A stretch of DNA of 6,347 nt from an uncultured Oscillospiraceae bacterium (GTDB taxonomy: Bacteria > Bacillota > Clostridia > Oscillospirales > Oscillospiraceae). The first letter of the stretch is position 1; the number at the start of each line of letters is the position of its first letter. Positions 1 to 6,111 of this stretch are shown piece by piece. The position numbers and the translations under genes are program-made. The notes under the pieces are model-generated. The model was not told the origin of the DNA. It saw only the letters and a list, made by a program, of their open reading frames with translations, and did not search any database. The DNA lies in contig CAKTVG010000048.1 in assembly GCA_934622035.1 (NCBI GenBank), forward strand, positions 1 to 6,347. The letters are read 5' to 3'.

Positions 1-73
1 GCTCGTCGGCGCGGCGTTCGACGCCGGGATGCGCAACCTCACCGACCGCCAGATCGAAGTCGCGGCCGGTTGA
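1..73 (+). CDS. C-terminal end of an unidentified upstream protein (partial)
   Basis: An open frame enters from the left edge (first full codon at base 2) and ends with TGA at 71-73. It reads 23 residues, beginning LVGAAFDAGM and ending QIEVAAG. In 21 of the 23 codons the third base is G or C, matching the two large genes downstream, so this looks like a real coding tail and not a chance frame. I do not recognise the family from so short a piece and assign no function. The stop codon lies inside the -35 hexamer of the next operon's promoter, so this gene ends directly where the next transcription unit begins. No terminator hairpin is visible after it, so read-through into the next operon is possible. 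Confidence 0.6.
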   Translation, partial: LVGAAFDAGMRNLTDRQIEVAAG

Positions 74-99
74 CGCGTGTTCGCCTGTTGTGCTATATT
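70..99 (+). promoter_or_regulatory. Sigma70-like promoter with extended -10, driving the PATR / glycoside hydrolase operon
   Basis: The -35 is TTGACG at 70-75 (5 of 6 matches to TTGACA). After an 18-bp spacer comes TATATT at 94-99 (5 of 6 matches to TATAAT), preceded by TGC at 91-93, the extended -10 element. Transcription should start near 105-108. The -35 overlaps the TGA stop of the upstream gene. The sigma70 consensus is established knowledge; use of this promoter is inferred, and the assignment rests on both boxes being good with workable spacing. Confidence 0.7.
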
Positions 100-107
100 G
101 CCGCCGT

Positions 108-119
108 ATGTGTAGGTAA
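108..119 (+). promoter_or_regulatory. Possible leaderless mini-ORF (MCR-stop) in the operon leader
   Basis: ATG TGT AGG TAA reads Met-Cys-Arg-stop. Its ATG begins 8 nt after the -10 box, so it would lie at or within a base or two of the predicted 5' end of the mRNA. The TAA stop shares its last A with a second ATG at 119-121 (TAATG), the arrangement used for translational coupling. The second ATG is in frame with the downstream secreted protein. The sequence is plain, but any role in initiation is inference, and a chance ATG near a transcription start is the alternative. Confidence 0.3.
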
Positions 120-151
120 TGTCCGCTCTATCGCATAAAAAGATTAGTGAT

Positions 152-2476
152 ATGAAGAAAAAAAAAATAGTCGTTGCCGGGCTTTTTTCCGCCATTATGG
201 TGACGGGTTGGGCCGAGCCGATTCCGGCCCCTGTGAATGGCGTGGTCACGATCGACATCTCGTCGAACGTCACGTATGACGAGCCGCTCCCGGCGGCGAG
301 CCAGCTTGTCAAGCGAGGCACGGGAACTGCGACGTTGACCAAGGCATCCTCTGACTTTTCACCGGTGGGAGAGGGCGTCCTAATCGAAGGGGGTACGCTT
401 GCGATTACGGATGCGGATGCGCTCGGTACGTCTGAAGCCGCCAGGGCCGCGACCGTTGTCATCCGCCCAGGTGCCGTGCTGTCGCTTCGCGAGTGCGAAA
501 AGCCGTTGACGCAGTCCGTGGTCGCAGAGGTCGACAAGGCGAGCAACTTGGCGGGCAAGATACGCGCCGAATCTGGGGCGAACGCCTGCGCGGGCGCCCT
601 CCTGTCGCGTCCGGCGAAGGAGCGTCTGTTCGAGGTCGAGGTTGGTTCTTCCGCGTCCGCAGACGCGAGCCTGTCCCTGACTGGGAATTCCGTCATCAGC
701 AACCAGGTCCGCAAGATGGGACCGGGAACGCTGGTCGTCGCGGGGAGGCTGGAAATGCTCTCGGATTCGGCCCTGCAATATCGCCTTCAGGCCAATGGCG
801 GCACAATTGCGTTTGCGCCGGGCGCCATTGTCACCAACGTCGATTTCAGCCTCTGCAGTGCGACATCCTATGCGGGTGCGCTGTTTTCGGGCGGCGACAT
901 CAGCTTCACGACCGTCAATGCGGACTACGGTACGGGACAGAACACGCGACCGATCCGGCAGACCGGTGGCGACGTGCGGATTGTGCCGGGGCAGAACCAC
1001 TTCCTGAACATCGGGCATGGCGACGGCAACATGAGCTCCTACTATCTGGAGGGCGGTACGCTATCCCACAATGGCGTACGGATCGCCTGCCTGGAGCCGG
1101 GGGCGTCCGCCACGACCCCTGCGCGCGGCGTCTTCGTGCAGCGCGGCGGGCGGATCGTGCGTCCGACCGGTGTCCTGTCGCTGATGATCGGCGAGTACGG
1201 GACTGCGGTCTGGCGGCAGACAGGCGGCACGAACGACAACAACGCCGCCGGATTCGGCGAGAACAACCCTCTTGGCAAGCGGACGTCCGAACACGTCACG
1301 GTCGAGGTAGAGGGGTCGAACACGCTCTATCAGTCCGGCATCGTCCGGTGGGGCTCGGCCGAGGCGACGGGGCGGATCGTCGTCTCCGTACGGGACGGCG
1401 GAACTTTTGCCATCCACAAGTTCATGTACGGGAACAATGACACCGCGAGGACCTGCGACGCCTCTCTCTTCTTCGATGGCGGCGTGTTCAAGATCCTGTG
1501 CGTAGGCTACGTCAGCGGCAGCACGGAGAAGCCGGACGGCATCTTCGTCGGCGAGAAGGGCATTATCATCGACACGTCAGACTGCCGGAACATCAAGGAC
1601 GGCGTGCGCACGTCGATTGGCGAGGCGATTCAGGACATAAGCCTCAGGTCTCTTGCGGGGGCTGGGCTGGCGTCCGTTTCGCTGCCGGAGACGGTGGCGT
1701 TTGCAGGGCAGACATACGCGGGGCCGGCCGTCATTGACATCGAGGGCGCGGGCCGTGGCGCGGCGGCGTATGCGGACTGGGATTTCGAGAACGCCTGTCT
1801 CGTGCCGCACGTGTCGGCGCCGGGCTATGGGCTGGACGCCGACACGACGAAAGTCTACATCTGGTCGGCGGACGGCAAGACGCGCCATGAATGTCCGTTC
1901 GCGCTGAAGGCGGCGCCGCAATCCGGTGCGGGTCTCACGAAGCGCGGCGAAGGAACGCTGAACCTGATGGCCGCCAACAGCTATCTGGGGTTGACGACCG
2001 TGGAGTCGGGCAATATCCGCATGACGCACCCCCAGGGCATCCCGGAAACGTCCGGCGTGATTCTCGCAAAGGGGACTCAGCTCAATCTCCGGACGAACGA
2101 GCTGCACGTCGTCGCACTTGGCGGCCAGGGCGAGATCAAGGGCGAACCGAATTCCGCCTTCCCGAACGCCGGCTCGGTCACGCTTGCTGATGGTGGCACG
2201 ATCTACGTCAAGGCGGCCGATTTCCTGTCGGAGGACTGGACGCCGCTGGCATTCCGACATTGCCTGACGGTCGGCACGGGTGTCAAGATTGTCGTGACGG
2301 ATCCCGGGAACCTGCCGGAAGAGGGGCGGCAGACGAAAACGCTCCTGACGGCTGGTACGCTGAACCTCGAAAGCCTGCCGTCCGTCGAGATCGTGGGCGG
2401 CAGTGTCGCGAAGGTCGGCAACGCGCTGACGTTCTCGTATCGGAAGAAATGGGGCACCATCGTCATCGTCAAGTAG
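152..2476 (+). CDS. Secreted beta-helix protein with autotransporter-associated beta-strand (PATR-type) repeats, no barrel domain
   Basis: I place the start at ATG 152 (774 residues). There the protein opens with an ideal signal peptide: MKKKKIV, a hydrophobic core VVAGLFSAIMVTG, and probable cleavage after GWA at residue 21. An in-frame ATG at 119 would add MSALSHKKISD (785 residues); those codons are AT-rich, unlike the rest of the gene. Neither start has a clear Shine-Dalgarno site. PATR-like segments (K-R/M-G-x-G-T-x-x-L pattern, later a GGT or SGN strand) lie near residues 51-93, 184-221 and 592-625; the last, GLTKRGEGTLNL...NSYLGLTTVESGNIRM, is close to the family consensus (TIGR02601/PF12951 type). 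Between them runs a ladder of x-G-G strands at residues 270-444. The profile indicates an exported right-handed beta-helix. In classical autotransporters such passengers precede a C-terminal barrel of about 250-300 residues; here the chain simply stops after FSYRKKWGTIVIVK. It is the first gene of an operon with the glycoside-hydrolase-like gene 20 bp downstream. Substrate and partner are unknown. Presence of the gene is very secure; the exact start is less so. Confidence 0.88.
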   Translation: MKKKKIVVAGLFSAIMVTGWAEPIPAPVNGVVTIDISSNVTYDEPLPAASQLVKRGTGTATLTKASSDFSPVGEGVLIEGGTLAITDADALGTSEAARAATVVIRPGAVLSLRECEKPLTQSVVAEVDKASNLAGKIRAESGANACAGALLSRPAKERLFEVEVGSSASADASLSLTGNSVISNQVRKMGPGTLVVAGRLEMLSDSALQYRLQANGGTIAFAPGAIVTNVDFSLCSATSYAGALFSGGDISFTTVNADYGTGQNTRPIRQTGGDVRIVPGQNHFLNIGHGDGNMSSYYLEGGTLSHNGVRIACLEPGASATTPARGVFVQRGGRIVRPTGVLSLMIGEYGTAVWRQTGGTNDNNAAGFGENNPLGKRTSEHVTVEVEGSNTLYQSGIVRWGSAEATGRIVVSVRDGGTFAIHKFMYGNNDTARTCDASLFFDGGVFKILCVGYVSGSTEKPDGIFVGEKGIIIDTSDCRNIKDGVRTSIGEAIQDISLRSLAGAGLASVSLPETVAFAGQTYAGPAVIDIEGAGRGAAAYADWDFENACLVPHVSAPGYGLDADTTKVYIWSADGKTRHECPFALKAAPQSGAGLTKRGEGTLNLMAANSYLGLTTVESGNIRMTHPQGIPETSGVILAKGTQLNLRTNELHVVALGGQGEIKGEPNSAFPNAGSVTLADGGTIYVKAADFLSEDWTPLAFRHCLTVGTGVKIVVTDPGNLPEEGRQTKTLLTAGTLNLESLPSVEIVGGSVAKVGNALTFSYRKKWGTIVIVK

Positions 2477-2477
2477 C

Positions 2478-2487
2478 AAGGGAAGGA
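2478..2487 (+). promoter_or_regulatory. Shine-Dalgarno site that fixes the start of the glycoside-hydrolase-like gene
   Basis: AAGGGAAGGA lies in the 20-bp gap after the TAG of the upstream gene, with its AAGGA core 9 nt before ATG 2497. The open frame runs further back to 2260 inside the upstream gene, so this site plus the signal peptide starting at 2497 decides the true start. The short gap and absence of promoter elements support co-transcription. It contrasts with the other starts in the window, which lack a Shine-Dalgarno site. Confidence 0.75.
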
Positions 2488-2496
2488 CGCATACGC

Positions 2497-5400
2497 ATGA
2501 AAATGAACGGGCTGATCCTGGCTGCCGTCTTGTGTTGCTGGATGACGGCGAGCGCCGTGCCGGAGTTCCTGATGTCGAAGACCGTGCGTCCGCCGAAAGT
2601 GGATGGAGTCATCGCCTCGGACGAATATGCGAACGCCGTGACGCTCTGCGGCGCGGCGGACTATCGCGGCGCGGTGGTTCGGAAGGAGAAGCCGATGGTA
2701 GACCCGCGCCCGGTCGAGTGCGCGATGACGTGGAACGAACACGCGATATACGTGGCGGTTCGGATGGCGATCCCCGGCGACGGAAAGCCGCATGTCGCGG
2801 ACAAGTTCCAGAATCCCGCGCTGGGCGATTCTGTCGAGCTTTGGTTCTCGCCGCCGGCGGAAGCGCGCGTCGGCGAGTTCGCGCGCTTCGGGCAGTTCCA
2901 GCTGGTCGTGGACGCGACTGGGCGCATGCACACGTGGCAGTTCAATCCCGGCTATGGGCTGTCGTCGCAGAAGTGGAAGCCTGAAGGCATCGTGACGAAG
3001 AGCGTTCTCCATGAAGGCGTATGGGACTGCGAGATCGAGATTCCCGCCGGCGCGTTCGGCGCGTCTTGCATCGTTCCCGGCGACTGGAAGATCCTGCCAT
3101 GCGTCAATCTTCGGTCCAAGCCATCGGTTCAGGCGACGTTCGTTCCGTTTTCTGGAATTGCGGGCTATCAGGTCGATGCGAACTACCCGGTATTCCATCT
3201 TGTCGAGAAGCGGAGGTCCGCATCGTTCGGCGGCGTGCCGAAACTGCTCGGTCGCGGCATCTCCCTCCCCGTACCCGGCAACGTCACGCTTCGCGTGCTG
3301 TCGAAGCCACTGGCGCAGCCGAACGCACGGCGTCGCATCTTCTCTTCGCGCAGCTCGAACGACGGCTATCTGGGGCTTCAGCGGACGACGGGGTACGATG
3401 GTCGCCAGCTGCTGCAGCTGTTCTACCATGCGTCGGCGCGCAAGGTGTACGCCGACTTCACGTCCGCGTCTCTTCCCGCCGATGGAGAGGAGGCGGTCTA
3501 TTCCGTGAACGTCGAGGCGGACAAGGTGACCGTCTTTGTCGATGGCGTCCGCCTGGGGGAGGTGAAGCCGGACGCGCCGCTGACGGCGGATGCGCTTCGG
3601 GAGCTGGCGCTTGGCGAGGCCGAGATCGTCTCCGCCGAGATCAGGGGCCGTTGCCTGACGGATGCGGAGATCAAGTCCCAGGCGGCGGGCGAGACGGGCG
3701 TGAGCGGTGCGTTGAAGTGGTATCCGAGCGAGAACCTGCTTGCGGCCGAGCTCGTCTGCGACGAGGCGACGGCGCAAAAGGGCCTGTCGCTCGTTGCGTA
3801 TGATTCGTCTGGATCGACGGTTGGAACGTGGAGGCTTCCGCGCGAAGGGACGTTTGCCGTCGTCGGCGGAAAGCGAAAGACCTACGTCATCCACGACATC
3901 TGCCGGCTTGACCGTACGCCTGCCGAAGGCCCATGCCGCGCCGAACTGCGCCTCGCCGGACAGACGAACGTCGTCCTGAAGAAGTCTTTCACGGCGAAGC
4001 GCTATCCGTGGTTCAAGACGAAACTCGGAAAGACGCCGCGCATCCTGCCCGGTTTTGATCCCGTAACGGTCGCGGGGACGGACGTTTCGGTCGTCGGGCG
4101 ACGCTATCGGATCGGCGCGAACGGTCTGCCGACTGACATGGAGTCCCTCGGCCAGTCGATCCTGGCGCGCCCGGCCAGCCTAAGCTTCGAGAAGGGCGGG
4201 AAGCGTTCGGCGGCGACGGACGGAAAGCTCGCGTTCGGATCATGCTCGGAGACGGAAGCGTCCTATGTGTCTGTCGGCGGCCTGTGCGAGGTGCGCGGAC
4301 GCATTGAGCAGGACGGGTTTCTGCTGCTCGACCTTACGCTGCCGGAGAAGGGCGTGTGGGATCGGATCTATCTTGACGTGCCGTTGCGGGCGGAATACGC
4401 CGACCTGTTCCACGCCTGCGGCGAATTGACGCGCTCGAATCCGGCCGGAGACCTTCCGAGGGGGCCGGGGCGCGTGTTCGGCTCGCGCAGCATTCCGCAG
4501 GCCCATCTTGAGAACTTCATTCCCTATTGCTGGGTCGGCACGGACGATCGCGGCGTCTACTACGCGGGCGACGTCGATCGCGGCTGGCTGCACACGGCAA
4601 CGCGCGACGCGGTGGAAATCGTGCGCGAGACTGACGGCACGGCGGTGCTGCGGCTCAACCTCGTCAACGGAGCCTACTTCACGAAAGGCGGACGGAAGAT
4701 CGAGCTTGCGTTGGGCGCGACGCCGGTGAAGCCCCGTCCGGCGGGCTGGCGCACCTGGGCGGACACGTACATCGATTGGCCGAGCTCGCGCACGATGCTG
4801 AACCTGGCCTCGTCCGCGTCATGGCAGTCCTTCTACGGGTGGATGTCGCGCTATCCGGCGTTTGGAGACTTCGGGCACATCCGCAAGCTGTCCGAGACCC
4901 TGCGGACGGGCGTCATCGACCGCGCCTACCAGACGAACTTCATCGAACGGTGCATGGAGGCCTGCCGCAAGCGTCCGTCCGATGTCCCGGTTCTCGCGGA
5001 AAAGCCGCCGCCGGCGGCGTACAAGACGCTGAAGGATCACGTGAACTTCGCCTTCAACGCCGCAAAGCGGCTGCACGGTCGTCCGAATGCGGCGCTTTAC
5101 TACTACACGTGCGACTGCGATCCGGCGATGAAGCTGCCCGAGTGGCCTGTCATGGCGGACGAGTGGGGTCGGCACACGCAGGTCTTCGGCTCGTACCAGG
5201 ACTACGCAATCTATTACCTCGACAAGATGGTCGAGGCGGGCATGGGCGGCGTCTACAACGACAACTCCTACGCCTGGTGCAACTATGACTGGGTGATGGG
5301 CCGCGCATGGATCGACGAGAAGGGCGAGGTGCATCCGAGCCTGTCCATCTGGGCGCTGCGCGAGTTCTGCCGCCGCGAAGCGACGGTCATGTGCGAGCGC

Positions 5401-6042
5401 GGCGTCGATCCGTGGCTGACGATCCACCAGACGAACGCCAACCTCCTGCCGGCGTTCGCCTTCGCGACCACGACGATGGGCATGGAGTGGAAGTACGGCA
5501 ACAGCGAGCACCAGGACCGCTACACGACCGGCTACCTGCGCGCAGTGAACCAGGGTCTTCAGGGCGGATTCTTCCCGACCTGTCTCGAAGGCATCTTCGA
5601 CACGCGCTCCGCCGAGGAGAAGCGACATCTCGGACGGACGCTGCTGGCGACGTTCCTGCCGCACGAGATTCGCCCGACGCTGCAGCAGACGATCGACGTG
5701 CGCCTCTACAACCGTCTGCTCGCGAAGATGCATGCGTTCGGCGTCGCCGAGAAGGATTGCGTCTACACGGCCTACTGGAATCGTGCAAACCCCGTCGCCT
5801 GCGAGCGGAAGGACGTGCTGGTCTCTACGTATCGCCGAGGCGACAGGCTGCTACTGCTCGTCGGCAGCTGGGCGGACGCGGACGTGCCGCTTCGGCTGAA
5901 GTTCCCCTCTGCCGTGCATCGGGTGGTTGATCTGGAGACCGATCGTGAAGTCGACCTTGAGGCGCTGGTTCTCGCCCGGCGCGAATTTGCCGCGCTGGAA
6001 GTCGAGTTGGCGCCGACTCAGGTGAACGAGACGGCGAAGTAG
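2497..6042 (+). CDS. Exported multidomain glycoside-hydrolase-like protein (CBM9-like, LamG-like, DUF6067-type)
   Basis: This 1181-residue protein probably acts on a polysaccharide or glycan in the periplasm or outside the cell. Residues 1-20 form a signal peptide (core LILAAVLCCWM, cleavage after ASA); the cysteines at 13-14 do not fit a lipobox. Residues about 28-240 resemble CBM9/DOMON-like carbohydrate-binding domains (KVDGVIASDEYANAV, later DSVELWFSP). Residues about 249-396 look LamG/concanavalin-like, ending in the usual LTDAEI. The region from about 515 to 750 carries family marks of DUF6067 'glycoside hydrolase domain' proteins: PWFKTKLGKTPRILPGFDPV, GANGLPTDM, FIPYCWVGTDDRGVYYAGD and ATPVKPRP (741-748). 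A TIM-barrel-like region follows (about 753-1085) with GVYNDNSY (D922), TIHQTN (H977), GMEWKYG (E997) and QGLQGG. A C-terminal beta-sandwich, as in many glycosidases, covers about 1105-1175. D922 and E997 are candidate catalytic acids by position only. The start is set by the signal peptide and the AAGGA site. The family assignment rests on recalled motifs; reaction and substrate are unknown. The frame is intact and codon use matches its neighbours. Confidence 0.9.
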   Translation: MKMNGLILAAVLCCWMTASAVPEFLMSKTVRPPKVDGVIASDEYANAVTLCGAADYRGAVVRKEKPMVDPRPVECAMTWNEHAIYVAVRMAIPGDGKPHVADKFQNPALGDSVELWFSPPAEARVGEFARFGQFQLVVDATGRMHTWQFNPGYGLSSQKWKPEGIVTKSVLHEGVWDCEIEIPAGAFGASCIVPGDWKILPCVNLRSKPSVQATFVPFSGIAGYQVDANYPVFHLVEKRRSASFGGVPKLLGRGISLPVPGNVTLRVLSKPLAQPNARRRIFSSRSSNDGYLGLQRTTGYDGRQLLQLFYHASARKVYADFTSASLPADGEEAVYSVNVEADKVTVFVDGVRLGEVKPDAPLTADALRELALGEAEIVSAEIRGRCLTDAEIKSQAAGETGVSGALKWYPSENLLAAELVCDEATAQKGLSLVAYDSSGSTVGTWRLPREGTFAVVGGKRKTYVIHDICRLDRTPAEGPCRAELRLAGQTNVVLKKSFTAKRYPWFKTKLGKTPRILPGFDPVTVAGTDVSVVGRRYRIGANGLPTDMESLGQSILARPASLSFEKGGKRSAATDGKLAFGSCSETEASYVSVGGLCEVRGRIEQDGFLLLDLTLPEKGVWDRIYLDVPLRAEYADLFHACGELTRSNPAGDLPRGPGRVFGSRSIPQAHLENFIPYCWVGTDDRGVYYAGDVDRGWLHTATRDAVEIVRETDGTAVLRLNLVNGAYFTKGGRKIELALGATPVKPRPAGWRTWADTYIDWPSSRTMLNLASSASWQSFYGWMSRYPAFGDFGHIRKLSETLRTGVIDRAYQTNFIERCMEACRKRPSDVPVLAEKPPPAAYKTLKDHVNFAFNAAKRLHGRPNAALYYYTCDCDPAMKLPEWPVMADEWGRHTQVFGSYQDYAIYYLDKMVEAGMGGVYNDNSYAWCNYDWVMGRAWIDEKGEVHPSLSIWALREFCRREATVMCERGVDPWLTIHQTNANLLPAFAFATTTMGMEWKYGNSEHQDRYTTGYLRAVNQGLQGGFFPTCLEGIFDTRSAEEKRHLGRTLLATFLPHEIRPTLQQTIDVRLYNRLLAKMHAFGVAEKDCVYTAYWNRANPVACERKDVLVSTYRRGDRLLLLVGSWADADVPLRLKFPSAVHRVVDLETDREVDLEALVLARREFAALEVELAPTQVNETAK

Positions 6043-6072
6043 AAGGAATGTGGCTGTTGAATCATGCCTGTC

Positions 6073-6104
6073 TTGCGCATCCGGTCGCCTGGATTTGGTA
6101 TAAT
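6073..6104 (+). promoter_or_regulatory. Promoter with perfect extended -10 for the AAA-ATPase-like gene
   Basis: TATAAT at 6099-6104 is a perfect -10, preceded by TGG at 6096-6098 (extended -10, TGn). The best -35 candidate, TTGCGC at 6073-6078, is weak and 20 bp away, longer than the usual 16-18, so the extended -10 probably carries recognition. The predicted transcription start (about 6110-6112) coincides with the ATG at 6112, giving a leaderless or nearly leaderless mRNA. Confidence is good for the -10 and low for the -35. Confidence 0.7.
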
Positions 6105-6108
6105 GCGC
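6075..6108. repeat. Nested inverted repeat across the promoter of the AAA-ATPase-like gene
   Basis: GCGCAT (6075-6080) is the exact reverse complement of ATGCGC (6103-6108). The second arm overlaps the last bases of the -10, and the first overlaps the weak -35. Inside it, ATCCGG (6079-6084) pairs with CTGGAT (6089-6094) with one G-T wobble and a 4-base loop. It could be an operator or a chance pairing in GC-rich DNA; six-base arms are short. Confidence 0.3.
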
Positions 6109-6111
6109 GGC

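Larger units (their letters stand above)
6043..6111 (+). other. Short intergenic region with no clear terminator
   Basis: These 69 bp separate the operon end from the next gene. I see no GC-rich hairpin followed by a T-run, so termination of the operon is either factor-dependent or located further downstream. The only folded structure is an inverted repeat that coincides with the promoter of the next gene. Confidence 0.5.

Noticed and set aside
183..188. T-run after GC bases, resembling a terminator
   Set aside because: No GC-rich stem precedes it, and it encodes Leu-Phe in the signal-peptide core.
493..1440. Plus-strand 315-codon frame overlapping the beta-helix gene
   Set aside because: Arginine and glycine-rich out-of-frame translation; the host frame has the signal peptide, repeats and G/C-biased third positions.
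2260..2496. Extension of the glycoside-hydrolase-like frame 79 codons upstream of ATG 2497
   Set aside because: It lies wholly inside the upstream gene plus the gap. The signal peptide at 2497 and the AAGGA site 9 nt before it mark the real start.
2509..2538. Possible lipoprotein signal from Cys-Cys in the glycosidase signal peptide
   Set aside because: The residues before the cysteines (AVL and VLC) do not fit a lipobox, and an ASA cleavage site follows at residue 20.
3406..3420. CAGCTG-CTG-CAGCTG inverted repeat
   Set aside because: It encodes Gln-Leu-Leu-Gln-Leu inside the LamG-like domain; short repetition of common codons explains it.
2203..3894. Long minus-strand open frame of 563 codons spanning both operon genes
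   Set aside because: It is arginine-rich, low-complexity translation opposite two strongly supported genes, as expected for antisense frames in GC-rich DNA; no recognisable domain or start signal.
4819..5733. Minus-strand open frame of 304 codons
   Set aside because: Opposite the conserved catalytic region of the glycosidase-like gene, with shadow-type composition and no recognisable motif.
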